A stretch of 64,000 nt of DNA from positions 1 to 64,000 of the forward strand of contig JAYTDA010000037.1 in assembly GCA_043736155.1 (NCBI GenBank). Reading direction: 5' to 3'. Position 1 is the stretch's first letter, and each line of letters begins with the position of its first letter. Source of the DNA: JANNRR01 sp043736155. Its GTDB lineage: Bacteria > Pseudomonadota > Alphaproteobacteria > Rhodobacterales > Rhodobacteraceae. The notes under the pieces are model-generated. The model was not told the DNA's origin and made no database searches. It worked only from the letters and a program-made list of their open reading frames with translations. Position numbers and translations under genes: made by a program. This document shows, one piece after another, positions 10,701 to 18,087 of the stretch.

Positions 10701-10750
10701 GACAAAGCCGACATCAGACCTGCGGCATCCGAAACATTGATTATCGCCAT
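7736..10750 (-). CDS. Large secreted beta-helix protein with PKD, Thr/Gly linker and two LamG domains
   Basis: 1004 aa, paralogue of the 3764-6022 product. Order of parts: beta-helix (about 20-380, with DHPDMIQFWTAGT), PKD domain (about 410-490, YDWDFGDGT), first LamG domain (about 500-690, ending GNPYGQKNFDANLSAF, matched by GNPFGQKSLDGQMSAL in the paralogue), a low-complexity Thr/Gly linker (about 722-793), then a second LamG domain (about 795-995). Unlike its paralogue it begins MAIINVSDAAGLMSAL with no signal peptide, much like the RTX protein at 45269-54280 (MAIVSGTLAND), so type I or another signal-peptide-independent secretion is likely. I see no clear GGxGxDxxx repeats. The substrate is unknown; a glycan-modifying or matrix protein is likely. 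Confidence 0.75.
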   Translation of the reverse strand: MAIINVSDAAGLMSALSTIQGGDTILLTGGDYGLLKLNQYNSFNVQFPSNVTIASADPANPASFSGLALSMVKNLTFDGVVFDYTNNPTDQWYTSDFLLSGCTNVAIKNSVFDGDLVTTGSASNVGFGMGTALDIRSSTGITVENTEFYEFYRGLSVASSSNVLIKGNDIHDMRSEGMNFAAVQNVTIDSNTIHDFRASYGAGDHPDMIQFWTAGTKVPSTNINITNNTLDMGDGSWTQGIFMGNEVVAQGQAGSSMFYQNVNISNNTIYGGHLNGLYIGQTNGLTIANNSVLRVVDDTNPAQDGSALWIPQIQAAGNSTNVSITGNITSALAGYNGQAGWTVGNNAIVQDTNPNLANHYGNQFVDSTLSPKPNGLHDFGILPGSTLDTSGVGSTANNYLSATANYNPEYNVMTVSGNGAARVFDATISTGPGGKLPPGTQYDWDFGDGTVGTGKIVQHSFGTGSTFDVKLTITLPDGTIVSDKAAVGIAGSSVIGLDSQGSFHAYGFGNDTIASNPTSVFKPVPGGNTIDLGKAGTAVLIRAVNLNNMRGADNFDISMTLKADTIGNIGEIFRSNSHFVAAVNSKGEVQFTMSTNSQNNVILVSNGVKINDGKAHTVSFHLDNGLLELIVDGRVAASTPVTGVMAPLGFNDLVFGNPYGQKNFDANLSAFGVTMDANDFTPAGLIAGASATLLNLLAQQPVDPTAGTLDPATLVTDPWSVATTGGTTGGTTGGTTGTTTSTTTSTTTSTTTGGTTGGTTDTSGGTTGGTTGGTTGGTTGTTTGGTTGGTTPPPIPAHTSATDDLHASDFDGFVLDIAGQATTRTARFFDGASLVTNGSETAIQLDGDKDYVDLGRFTQFEQSDKLAFSVDFTRENPGSAPEKLIWNNTKIGLTIRDDGISVGVATANQGFKTYNIGGLGLDDTEEHQAIIMLDAATDRLQVVVDDHIVLDITGGADFLRVGAGTWMVGTPWNEFYEGEVSDFRIGDRFEFLTEYVPPTATPIG
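8388..8585 (-). repeat. Low-complexity Thr/Gly linker inside the beta-helix gene
   Basis: The DNA is a run of short GTGGT/CGTCCC-type units coding for repeated GGTTGGTTG, TTTSTTTST and DTSGGTTGG on the minus strand. It joins the first LamG domain to the second and is absent from the paralogue at 3764-6022. Such arrays are prone to slippage, so length differences between strains are expected. Confidence 0.85.
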
Positions 10751-11985
10751 ACTTTACCCTTTTCACGACATGCCAGTGACGTTCGATGCCAAATCTTGCG
10801 AAACGGTTCCGACCTTCGAACGGCAGCATTGCGTTAAAAGCGTGACCATTGGCCACGCGATGAAAGAAGTCTTAATTCCAAGTCCATAGCGCGATTCCGG
10901 ATGCGGCGAATCTGTGCAGCGACCTGCGCTTTTTGGGATGGTCAGCCGGATCCGGCATGAGTCTCCGCCTGTTGGCCTTCCAAGAACCAGCCGCAGATAT
11001 CTGCACTGATTCAACAGGTTGGCGCGCCTCGATTCGAGGTGATTGCAAAGTACAAATGCCGGCTTACGTTTCCGTAAAGCGAAGCGCCCCTGCGTTGTCT
11101 GCTTTTCTGTAGCCTCTGCCGCAACAGCCAGCGGCAGATTGTCCTGATTCCCACGATTGCGGTACTAGCAGGGCATTATTGGCGCGGCCATGCCCCAATT
11201 CCGCCAGCATTGCTCGGTCGGCGAGATGTCGCCAAAGTGGCATTGGCGGGGGCGCGGTCACAATCTCGACGGAACTTGCCAGTGATTCACCGCACATTCG
11301 GCACCGCCGGCGCCGGGTTTCAGCGGATTGTTCAGCAGAACCCGGTCAGCAGCGGGTCTTTGATCTAACCACGGGCGGAATAAGGCGGCAACCGGATGTT
11401 CCCAATCCACACCCGATTTGCCACGGGTGCCAGCGGTCAGCACAGCCGGTTCACATCTTCGAGACTGTCCAAAAACCGCGATCTGCACCCAAGCGCCCGG
11501 CTGCGGTCCGTTACCGGATCAATGGCCGCCACCGCCTCTGACAACGACATGGCAGGGCCGCAGCACCGCAGGGGCAGGCACTGATTCTGCTGTCCCGGCT
11601 GGCAAGAGCGCCATTGGCATCAGGGGCGAGCGGGCGATACCGCCACCAACCGCACCTGCCCCTGCCCCTCGTCTGCCCGGGCTTCGATAGCCAGGTCACA
11701 GGCAGCCCGGGCAACAATCGCTGGCATCATCGATCCTGTGCCACCGGTTGCCCTGATCCAATACGATGCGCCACCGCCGGCTTTTGCGCCAGACCCGGCG
11801 GCAGGGGTCCCCTGCACCAGCCAGAACCATCCGGACCCGAAATCCTGCCCCCCCCGAGACGCCAGAGCTTGAATTTTCGCAGAAAATTCGGGACGGCTGT
11901 GCAGTGGCGCGGGACCCCACCGGGTTGATATCGGCCCGCGTGCCTGTGTAACTGGCGTCAGCCTGATTGCAGCAAAGGATCGACG
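10751..11985. other. 1.2-kb gene-poor region upstream of gluconokinase
   Basis: No convincing gene. The open frames here (for example 11064-11297 minus and 11179-11541 plus) have Arg/Pro/Cys-rich compositions typical of chance frames in GC-rich DNA, lack ribosome sites and resemble nothing I know. The left end must contain the promoter of the minus-strand beta-helix gene; AT-richer sequence lies at about 10830-10890. The palindrome at 11871 is the only clear structured element. The composition would suit decayed coding sequence, but I could not identify a parent gene. Confidence 0.5.
11871..11892. repeat. Palindromic repeat GAATTTTC-N3-GAAAATTC-GGG
   Basis: A perfect 8-bp inverted repeat with the 3-nt loop GCA, followed by GGG. 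It is the same 22-bp unit found three times in tandem at 24308-24391, and its AT-rich arms stand out in this GC-rich DNA. Here it lies 93 bp upstream of the gluconokinase start. It may be a protein-binding site or a small dispersed palindromic repeat; function unknown. Confidence 0.7.
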
Positions 11986-12516
11986 ATGCCCGCCAACCGG
12001 CCCAATGCCAGCGCCTTGCCGCAGCGCATGGTGGTGATGGGGGTGGCAGGGTGCGGCAAATCCTCGGTCGGGGCGGCACTGGCAGCGACGATTGGTGCCA
12101 GCTATGCCGATGGCGATGATCTGCACCCGCCCGCCAACATCGCCAAGATGACGCGCGGCGAGCCGCTGAGCGATGCCGACCGCTGGCCGTGGCTGGCGGC
12201 GGTGGGGCAGGCGCTGGCCCGGGCCGATCACCGGATCATCGGCTGTTCCGCGCTGAAACGCAGCTACCGCGACAAGATCACGGCAGCGGCGGGTGGCCCG
12301 GTCACCTTCATCCATCTGGATGGCAGCTATGCCGTGATCAAAGAGCGCATGGATGCCCGTACCGGCCATTTCATGCCGCCAAGCCTGCTGGTCAGCCAGT
12401 TTGCCGCGCTGGAACCGCCGGGTCCGCAGGAAGATGCGGTGCAGGTTGATATCGACCAGCCCCTGCCGCAGATCGTGGCGGAGATTGTCGCAAAGCTGGC
12501 GCGGCGCGGGGTGTAA
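11986..12516 (+). CDS. gntK: Gluconokinase
   Basis: 176 aa, usual length for the thermoresistant gluconokinase family. It phosphorylates gluconate to 6-phosphogluconate with ATP in the cytosol, feeding the Entner-Doudoroff and pentose phosphate routes. Visible family motifs: P-loop GVAGCGKS (about 20-27), DGDDLHPPANIAKM followed by DADRWPWL, CSALKRSYRD, and GHFMPPSLLVSQFAALE near the C terminus. AAAGGA seven bases upstream supports the ATG at 11986; MVVMGV further in is a less likely start. No gluconate transporter or regulator is adjacent, so it appears to stand alone. Confidence 0.93.
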   Translation: MPANRPNASALPQRMVVMGVAGCGKSSVGAALAATIGASYADGDDLHPPANIAKMTRGEPLSDADRWPWLAAVGQALARADHRIIGCSALKRSYRDKITAAAGGPVTFIHLDGSYAVIKERMDARTGHFMPPSLLVSQFAALEPPGPQEDAVQVDIDQPLPQIVAEIVAKLARRGV

Positions 12517-12662
12517 AGCTGTCCGACCAGCAGCCCCTTTGGTTGACCGATTGGCGTCCCGTCCGGAATGTAACCTAGGGTGTCGTGCTCGCACGCACCT
12601 TTTGTCGGGTATGATGCGTGCAAGCCCGACACCCTTGTGTGTCCGGTCTGTAGTATGGTTGA

Positions 12663-12693
12663 CCCCTGCGCCCCGTCCAAAAGGGCGCAGGGG
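12663..12693 (+). terminator. Terminator-like hairpin downstream of gntK
   Basis: CCCCTGCGCCC and GGGCGCAGGGG form a perfect 11-bp stem with a 9-nt loop, followed by ATTTCTGT. It lies 147 bp after the gntK stop, so it could end that transcript or an unrecognised short RNA from 12550-12690. The T-run is interrupted. Confidence 0.5.
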
Positions 12694-12748
12694 ATTTCTG
12701 TGCGACCTTGGGCCATCAAGAAGCGTCCCTTCATGGGGCCGTTGGTAT

Positions 12749-12775
12749 GATGAGGGCCCCAGTGCGGCCCTCATC
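12749..12775. other. Second hairpin in the gntK 3' region
   Basis: GATGAGGGCC and GGCCCTCATC form a 10-bp perfect stem with loop CCAGTGC. It is one of several stems clustered in the 530-bp stretch 12517-13046, which has no recognisable gene. No riboswitch or known small RNA was recognised. Confidence 0.45.
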
Positions 12776-12929
12776 GGTTCCATTGCCCAAAGCCGCAAGG
12801 CGACGGCAAGCGGCGTTGTTCCGGCTGCGGTGGTCGGGAAGGTCAGGGCCGTGGACAAGCGCTGATCAAGGGGTTGCGGACCTTCGGCTGTCGGCTGCCA
12901 GGCGCATCACTTCCGCCAAACTCCCGCCG

Positions 12930-12948
12930 CCCCGGGCCTGACCCGGGG
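12930..12948. repeat. Short GC palindrome CCCCGGG-CCTGA-CCCGGGG
   Basis: 7-bp arms around CCTGA. The core CCGGGCCTGACCCGG recurs, in the opposite orientation, at 28733-28747, where it overlaps a GNAT stop codon. Both copies lie between convergent genes, which suggests a small dispersed palindromic repeat used at transcript ends. Confidence 0.55.
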
Positions 12949-12963
12949 CCCCGGGTCCACTGA

Positions 12964-13022
12964 CCCCGCTCACCGCCACGGGGGCCCGGATAACGTCCGG
13001 GACCCCGTGGCGGTGAGCGGGG
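12964..13022. repeat. Very long hairpin (27-bp arms, 5-nt loop)
   Basis: The left arm 12964-12990 and right arm 12996-13022 are complementary at 26 of 27 positions, with loop TAACG. The arms begin and end with CCCCGCTCACCGCC and GGCGGTGAGCGGGG. It lies 25 bp beyond the stop codon of the DUF1491 gene and between convergent gene ends. The stem is far longer than an ordinary terminator and has no T-run, so a dispersed palindromic element or a strong RNA-stabilising hairpin is more likely. Confidence 0.75.
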
Positions 13023-13046
13023 GATAGCGGGGCGGGCGTCACCCCG

Positions 13047-13388
13047 CTACCCTTCCGCCAACCCCGGTTCGTCCAACAGATGCCGCCCCTGCCGGTCCTC
13101 GACTTCGACCACCCACAGATCAGGATCAAACGACCGCTGCCGGGTAATGGCGGCATCAACCGCCGCCTCAACCCCCTGTGCCAGCACCACCCAAGCCCGC
13201 CCACCGGTCATCAGGTCAAACGACCGCTGAAAGGCGCGGGCCTGCCCATCCAGCGTCGACAATTTCACCAGCACTGCCCCGGCAGTGTCATCGCCATGCG
13301 CCACGACAAAGGCCGGAATGTCGTGCAGGCGCAGCCGGGTCAGATAGGCATGGACCCAGAAATCCGCCGTCAGCCTTGGTGCCGCCAT
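13047..13388 (-). CDS. DUF1491 family protein
   Basis: 113 aa. The ATG at 13388 is preferred over the frame's upstream start at 13457 because GGAGGG precedes it and the protein then begins MAAPRLTADFWVHAYLTRL, as alphaproteobacterial DUF1491 proteins do. Conserved-looking parts are the N-terminal helix, a central AGAVLVKLSTLDG strand pair and a C-terminal RSFDPDLWVVEVEDRQGRHLLDEP. The function of the family is unknown. It lies downstream of era on the same strand but is separated from it by a strong hairpin, so it may be partly uncoupled from the rnc-era transcript. Confidence 0.85.
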   Translation of the reverse strand: MAAPRLTADFWVHAYLTRLRLHDIPAFVVAHGDDTAGAVLVKLSTLDGQARAFQRSFDLMTGGRAWVVLAQGVEAAVDAAITRQRSFDPDLWVVEVEDRQGRHLLDEPGLAEG

Positions 13389-13463
13389 GCCCGCCCCCTC
13401 CGTGCAAATCAGGGAAAAGTGGAAACCGGTTTTCCCGCCCGATTTGCGGAAAATCAAAAGGCC

Positions 13464-13503
13464 AGAGCAGTTCAGGCGATTCTCGCATCGCCTGAACTGC
13501 TCT
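13464..13503 (-). terminator. 17-bp perfect hairpin at the era stop codon
   Basis: AGAGCAGTTCAGGCGAT and ATCGCCTGAACTGCTCT pair perfectly around a 6-nt loop. On the minus strand the stem starts inside the era stop codon and is followed by GGCCTTTTGATTTTCC, so it fits an intrinsic terminator for the long folK-to-era run. Its perfect symmetry would also fit a dispersed palindromic repeat. Confidence 0.65.
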
Positions 13504-14449
13504 AGTTGCCGTCCTTGAAATCCAGCCCCATTTCGGAATAGCGCTCTGCCTCTTCCAGCCAGTTCGGCCGCACCTTGACCTGCAGGAACAGATGCACCGG
13601 ACGGCCGAGAAACTCTGCCAGTTCCAGCCGCGACGCGGTGGAGATCGCCTTGATGGTTTCGCCGCCATGGCCCAGCACGATTCCTTTGTGGCCATCGCGC
13701 AGCACATAGATCAACTGGTCGATCCGGGTGGAGCCGTCTTCGCGGTCTTCCCAGGCCTCGGTTTCCACCGTGAGCTGATAGGGCAGTTCTTCGTGCAGCC
13801 GCAGCGTCAGCTTTTCCCGGGTGATCTCGGCGGCGATGTGGCGCATCGGCGCATCGGCCAACTGGTCTTCGGGATACATCCAGGGGCCAAACGGCAACTG
13901 CCCCGCCAGCCAGTCGCGCAAGGCGTCGGTGCCATGGCCGCGTTCGGCGGAAATCATGAAGGTCTGTTCAAACGCAAAGGCTTCGTTCATCGCGGCAGCC
14001 AGACCCAGCAGGGTTTCTGCCCTGACCTTGTCGATCTTGTTGATCGCCAGCACCACCCGGGCGGCATTGCCGGTGCGATCGCGCAGCGATGCCAGAACAG
14101 CCTTGACCCCTTCGGTGATGCCGCGGTGCGCCTCGATCAGCAGCACCACCAGATCGGCATCGGCGGCACCGCCCCAGGCAGCAGCCACCATCGCCCGGTC
14201 CAGCCTGCGGCGCGGGCGGAACAGGCCGGGGGTATCGACAAACACGATCTGCGCCGCCCCCGCCATCGCCACTCCCCGGATCCGCGCCCGCGTCGTCTGC
14301 ACCTTGTGGGTGACAATCGACACCTTTGCCCCCACCATCCGGTTCAACAGCGTCGATTTCCCGGCATTGGGTTCGCCGATCAGCGCCACAAAGCCGCAGC
14401 GGGTCTCAAACGGGGTTGCCGGTGGCAGTGTCTGGTCTGGTTCATCCAT
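13502..14449 (-). CDS. era: GTPase Era
   Basis: 315 aa. An essential GTPase that binds the 3' end of 16S rRNA and assists 30S subunit assembly. G1 GEPNAGKST is at 25-33, G3 DTPG at about 72-75, G4 NKID at about 132, and a C-terminal KH domain contains GHGGETIKAI. The frame stays open far upstream, but MDEPDQ at 14449 is the sensible start: it overlaps the end of rnc by 8 bp, a usual sign of translational coupling, and it places the G domain at the family's usual distance from the N terminus. The extra upstream residues would be a shadow of rnc. Confidence 0.96.
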   Translation of the reverse strand: MDEPDQTLPPATPFETRCGFVALIGEPNAGKSTLLNRMVGAKVSIVTHKVQTTRARIRGVAMAGAAQIVFVDTPGLFRPRRRLDRAMVAAAWGGAADADLVVLLIEAHRGITEGVKAVLASLRDRTGNAARVVLAINKIDKVRAETLLGLAAAMNEAFAFEQTFMISAERGHGTDALRDWLAGQLPFGPWMYPEDQLADAPMRHIAAEITREKLTLRLHEELPYQLTVETEAWEDREDGSTRIDQLIYVLRDGHKGIVLGHGGETIKAISTASRLELAEFLGRPVHLFLQVKVRPNWLEEAERYSEMGLDFKDGN

Positions 14450-15131
14450 CGTGCTTCTCCAATCGCGCCAGCATCGCCCGCGCCGCAACCTGTTCCGCTT
14501 GCCGCTTGGTGGCAGCCTGTCCGACCTCCACCTGCCCCGAGGCGAGCCGCACCTCGACGGTAAAGACCGGCGCGTGATCGGGACCGGAGCGGTGGGTTTC
14601 CGGATAGACCGGCGGCACCTGCCCGCGGGCCTGTGCCCATTCCTGCAAGGCGGTTTTCGCATCGCGCGCATCGGCGGCCACCAAAGCGATCCGGTGCCCC
14701 CACAGCCGCAGGATCATCGCCCGCGCCGCATCGAACCCGGCATCGACATGCACCGCCGCTATCACCGCCTCCAGCGCGTCACCCAGCAGGGCATCCTTGC
14801 GCCGCCCACCCGACAGCATCTCTGAGCGCCCCAGCTTCAGCACATCACCAAGACCGATGTCGCGCGCCACTTCGGCGCAGGTCTCTTTGCGGACCAGAGC
14901 GTTGAACCGTGGGGCCAACTGCCCTTCACTGGCACCTTTATCCGCCTCCAGCAAAGCCTGTGCCAGCACCAGCCCCAGCACCCGGTCGCCCAGAAACTCC
15001 AGCCGCTGATTGTCCGGCCGGGTGGCGGTGGCCAAAGATGAATGGGTCACCGCCTGCACCAGCAGGTCCGCATGGGCAAAGCGGTGGCCGATCCGGTCGC
15101 AAAAAGCCGTCAGTTCAGCGGCAAGCTTCAT
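14442..15131 (-). CDS. rnc: Ribonuclease III
   Basis: 229 aa. A double-strand-specific endoribonuclease for rRNA and mRNA processing. The family signature NQRLEFLGDRVLGL is at 41-54 with E45 and D49; the second acidic pair D118/E121 lies in KDALLGDALEAVIAAV. The double-stranded RNA-binding domain follows from about 155 (DAKTALQEWAQARG to TKRQAEQVAARAMLARLE). It sits between lepB (43 bp upstream) and era (overlapping), the usual alphaproteobacterial arrangement. Confidence 0.96.
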   Translation of the reverse strand: MKLAAELTAFCDRIGHRFAHADLLVQAVTHSSLATATRPDNQRLEFLGDRVLGLVLAQALLEADKGASEGQLAPRFNALVRKETCAEVARDIGLGDVLKLGRSEMLSGGRRKDALLGDALEAVIAAVHVDAGFDAARAMILRLWGHRIALVAADARDAKTALQEWAQARGQVPPVYPETHRSGPDHAPVFTVEVRLASGQVEVGQAATKRQAEQVAARAMLARLEKHDG

Positions 15132-15174
15132 GGGTGGCCCAAGGGGGCGATGCCCCGCCTGTCAGACTGCGCTG

Positions 15175-15963
15175 TCATTCAACCGCCCTGAAAAACCGGT
15201 CAGACCGCCAGGTCCAGAAAAACAGCATCGACCGCCCGGCCGATGAAAACATGATGCGGTCGGCGCGGCCGATCAGGTTGGCAAACGGCACAAAGCCGAC
15301 GCCGCCATTGTCCTGGCTGAACCGGCTGTCCTGACTGTTGTCGCGATTGTCGCCCATGAAGAAGAATTGGCCTGCAGGCACGGTGAACACCGGGGTATTG
15401 TCGGCAGAGGTGGTGTCGATGTTCAATATGCTGTGCACAACCCCATTTGGCAGGGTTTCGCGGAACCGCTCGCGGGTACAGATGCCGCCAACGCCGACCG
15501 GCGCATTCTGGCAGCGTGGGGTGCTGCCCATTGGGCCTTGCAGTTCAAACACCTCTTCAAACAGGCCGGCAGCTTCGGCCTGAACGGCGGTATCGTTCAG
15601 ATACAGCAAGCCGTCCTTGACCTGCACCCGGTCCCCCGGCAGGCCGATCAGCCGCTTGATGAAATCTTCGCCATTCACCGGATGGCGAAACACCACAACG
15701 TCGCCGCGCTGCGGGTCACGCGCCAGCAGGCGGCCCGAGATCGGGCAAATGGCAAACGGGCAGGAATAGCGCGAATAGCCATAGGCCATCTTGTTGACAA
15801 ACAGAAAGTCGCCGATCAGCAGCGTGTCTTTCATCGATTCAGACGGGATCCAGAACGGCTGATAGAACAGGGTGCGGAATACTCCGGCAATCAACAGGGC
15901 ATAGACCACGGTCTTGATGAATTCGACGATGCCGCCATCGCTCTTGGTGTCTTTGCTTGCCAT
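15175..15963 (-). CDS. lepB: Signal peptidase I
   Basis: 262 aa. An inner-membrane serine protease that removes signal peptides from exported proteins. An N-terminal membrane anchor (about 14-36) is followed by box B PSESMKDTLLIGD with nucleophile S43, and the general-base lysine is in EDFIKRLIGLPGDRV (K103). The C-terminal box GDNRDNSQDSR is present. The central SCPFAICP loop is a small Cys-containing insertion. It is part of the minus-strand acpS-lepB-rnc-era run. Confidence 0.96.
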   Translation of the reverse strand: MASKDTKSDGGIVEFIKTVVYALLIAGVFRTLFYQPFWIPSESMKDTLLIGDFLFVNKMAYGYSRYSCPFAICPISGRLLARDPQRGDVVVFRHPVNGEDFIKRLIGLPGDRVQVKDGLLYLNDTAVQAEAAGLFEEVFELQGPMGSTPRCQNAPVGVGGICTRERFRETLPNGVVHSILNIDTTSADNTPVFTVPAGQFFFMGDNRDNSQDSRFSQDNGGVGFVPFANLIGRADRIMFSSAGRSMLFFWTWRSDRFFRAVE

Positions 15964-16040
15964 CTGCCCTGCCCATTGCGCCTTGGCGCTACATGATCGC
16001 TGGGCTGCACCGAGTCAAGTTGCCGCAGGTTCACGCGCGG

Positions 16041-16520
16041 TCAGGTTTCCGGCTTCGCGAGATCTTTGAACCCGCGCTGAAATGCAGTTTGCAAGGTGGC
16101 ATTGCGCTGCATGGCTTCGGCTTCCGGCAGGGCTTCGATCACCACGAAAGCCTGTGCCCAGGGGTGGTCATCGGTCAGGGTCACATGCACAAGGGCGCGG
16201 TGGCCGGGGGGGGTCATCGCGGCCAGCCGGTCTGCGGCCCAGCCGGTCAGCTGCATCACCGGTTGACCGGAGCGCAGGTTCGACACCCCCATGTCTATCC
16301 AACTGATCCCCATCCGCAGACCAGTGCCCAACGCCTTGGAACAGGCCTCTTTCGCCGCCCAGCGCTTGGCATAGGTGGCGGCAACGGCGCGGGGGCGGCC
16401 CTCGGCCTTGCGCTGTTCGCGCTCGGTGAATACCCGGTGGCGAAACCGGTCGCCAAACCGGGCAAGGGTCTTTTCCACCCGTTCGATGTTGCACAGGTCG
16501 GTGCCGACGCCAAGGATCAT
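16041..16520 (-). CDS. acpS: Holo-[acyl-carrier-protein] synthase
   Basis: 159 aa. Transfers 4'-phosphopantetheine from CoA to acyl carrier protein. It begins with MILGVGTDLCNIERVE, which carries the metal-binding Asp, and has the second motif RWAAKEACSKALGTGL with the metal-binding Glu. It is longer than the common 120-130 aa, with extra sequence at the C terminus after FVVIEALPEAE. It lies between pdxJ and lepB on the same strand. Confidence 0.94.
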   Translation of the reverse strand: MILGVGTDLCNIERVEKTLARFGDRFRHRVFTEREQRKAEGRPRAVAATYAKRWAAKEACSKALGTGLRMGISWIDMGVSNLRSGQPVMQLTGWAADRLAAMTPPGHRALVHVTLTDDHPWAQAFVVIEALPEAEAMQRNATLQTAFQRGFKDLAKPET

Positions 16521-16593
16521 GGTGCGGCAGCGGCCACATGAAACAGACGGAATTTGAATAAATTCCGGGCCGGATTTTGTGCAAAATCCGCGC

Positions 16594-17361
16594 TCACGCC
16601 GCCGCCTCGCGTGCCTTGTCCATTACAGCGCGCATTTGCCGGATTGCCGCGTCAAGTCCCACAAAGATCGCCTCGGCGATCAGGAAATGCCCGATGTTCA
16701 GCTCCACCACTTCGGGAAAGGCGGCGATCGGTCCAACGGTTTCATAGGTGATACCGTGACCTGCATGAACCTCCAGCCCCAGCGAATGGGCAAAGGCGGC
16801 CCCCCGGCGCAGCGCCGCCAGTTCGGCGTCGCGTTCGGCGAAACGCGCCTCGTGGTGCAGGTCGCAATAATGGCCGGCGTGCAGTTCCACCACGGCAGCA
16901 CCGATCCGGGCCGAGGCTTCGATCTGGCGCGGGTCATGGCCGATGAACATCGACACCCGGGCGCCTGCATCGCGCAAGGGGGCGATGAAATCGGCCAGCC
17001 GGTTGGCATCGGACGCCACATCCAGCCCGCCTTCGGTGGTGCGTTCAGCGCGGTTTTCCGGCACCAGACAGACGGCATGCGGGCGGAAACGCAGGGCAAT
17101 CGCCTGCATTTCCGCGGTTGCCGCCATTTCGAAATTCAGGGGCAGCCGCAACTCGGCGGTCAACCGGGCAATGTCTTCATCGCGGATATGGCGGCGGTCT
17201 TCGCGCAGATGGGCGGTGATGCCGTCGGCCCCGGCGGCTTCGGCCATGGCGGCGGCGCGCACCGGGTCGGGATAGGCAGAGCCGCGCGCGTTGCGCACCG
17301 TGGCGACATGATCGATATTCACCCCCAGCCTGAGCCGCCCCAAAGGTTTTCCCGCCGCCAT
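16594..17361 (-). CDS. pdxJ: Pyridoxine 5'-phosphate synthase
   Basis: 255 aa. Condenses 1-deoxyxylulose 5-phosphate with 3-amino-2-oxopropyl phosphate in vitamin B6 synthesis; a cytosolic TIM barrel. RLGVNIDHVATVRNARG near the N terminus, GADGITAHLREDRRHI, LNFEMAATAEM, and the final HAGHGITYETVGPIAAFPEVVELNIGHFLIAEAIFVGL are all family motifs. The ATG at 17361 follows GGAGGCGAACGGG; the frame extends upstream, but that part overlaps the DUF2062 gene and is not part of this protein. Confidence 0.96.
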   Translation of the reverse strand: MAAGKPLGRLRLGVNIDHVATVRNARGSAYPDPVRAAAMAEAAGADGITAHLREDRRHIRDEDIARLTAELRLPLNFEMAATAEMQAIALRFRPHAVCLVPENRAERTTEGGLDVASDANRLADFIAPLRDAGARVSMFIGHDPRQIEASARIGAAVVELHAGHYCDLHHEARFAERDAELAALRRGAAFAHSLGLEVHAGHGITYETVGPIAAFPEVVELNIGHFLIAEAIFVGLDAAIRQMRAVMDKAREAAA

Positions 17362-17384
17362 CCCGTTCGCCTCCGTCACCTGCG

Positions 17385-18053
17385 TCAGGTCTGATCGACC
17401 TTGCGCTGCATCGCCCGTTCCGCCTCGGACCGCGCCTTGGCGGCCCGCACCCGTTCGATCCGCTCTTTCAGCTTGACCTCGCGCAGCTTCTGATAGCCGT
17501 GCACAATCGGTATCGTAACATAATAGAAGCCAAGGCTGACCACCAGACCGGGGATGATACCGCCGACCAGATAGGGCAGGAAAATCGTGCGGATGAAATT
17601 GCCCAGCCGGTACCAGTGGGTGATATCGGCGGTAAAGACCGCCTTGGCATTGGCCCAAAGCTCGGCTCCGGCATAGCCAAAGGCATCGCCGATTTCGCGC
17701 AATGATATGCCGGCCGGATACCCCAATATCCAGTGACCCAGTTCCACCGAACTCCACGCCACCAGTGGGGTGGTCAGCGGGTTGCCGGCAAAGGTGGCCA
17801 GCAGCGCTGCCAGAATGTTGCCACGGGAGGCCCAGGCAATCAGCGCGGCCAAAAACCAGTGAAAGCCGAACAGCGGGGTAAAGGACACGAACACCCCGGC
17901 AAACACGCCACGGGCAATGCGGTGTGGATCATCGGGCAACCGGCGCAACCGATGGCTGACATAGGTCGCAGCGCGTGCCCAGCCACCGCGCGGCCAAAAA
18001 AGCTCGCGCAACACCTGCAGAACCGAGCGCCTGTTGCGCCGCTTGAAGACCAC
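17385..18053 (-). CDS. DUF2062 membrane protein
   Basis: About 222 aa from a GTG at 18053 with GGGAGGGG just upstream. An in-frame ATG at 18122 would overlap rsh by 35 bp and lacks a clear ribosome site, so I prefer the GTG. DUF2062 features: a positively charged N terminus, PHRIARGVFAGVFVSFTPLFGFHWFLAALIAW, then ILAALLATFAGNPLTTPLVAW, with two to three membrane spans and a final span FLPYLVGGIIPGLVVSLGFYYV. The C-terminal tail is highly charged (KLKERIERVRAAKARSEAERAMQRK) and likely cytoplasmic and helical. The function of the family is not established. Confidence 0.85.
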   Translation of the reverse strand: MVFKRRNRRSVLQVLRELFWPRGGWARAATYVSHRLRRLPDDPHRIARGVFAGVFVSFTPLFGFHWFLAALIAWASRGNILAALLATFAGNPLTTPLVAWSSVELGHWILGYPAGISLREIGDAFGYAGAELWANAKAVFTADITHWYRLGNFIRTIFLPYLVGGIIPGLVVSLGFYYVTIPIVHGYQKLREVKLKERIERVRAAKARSEAERAMQRKVDQT

Positions 18054-18087
18054 CTTACCCCTCCCTTGCCGCCCATGCCGCGCCAGA

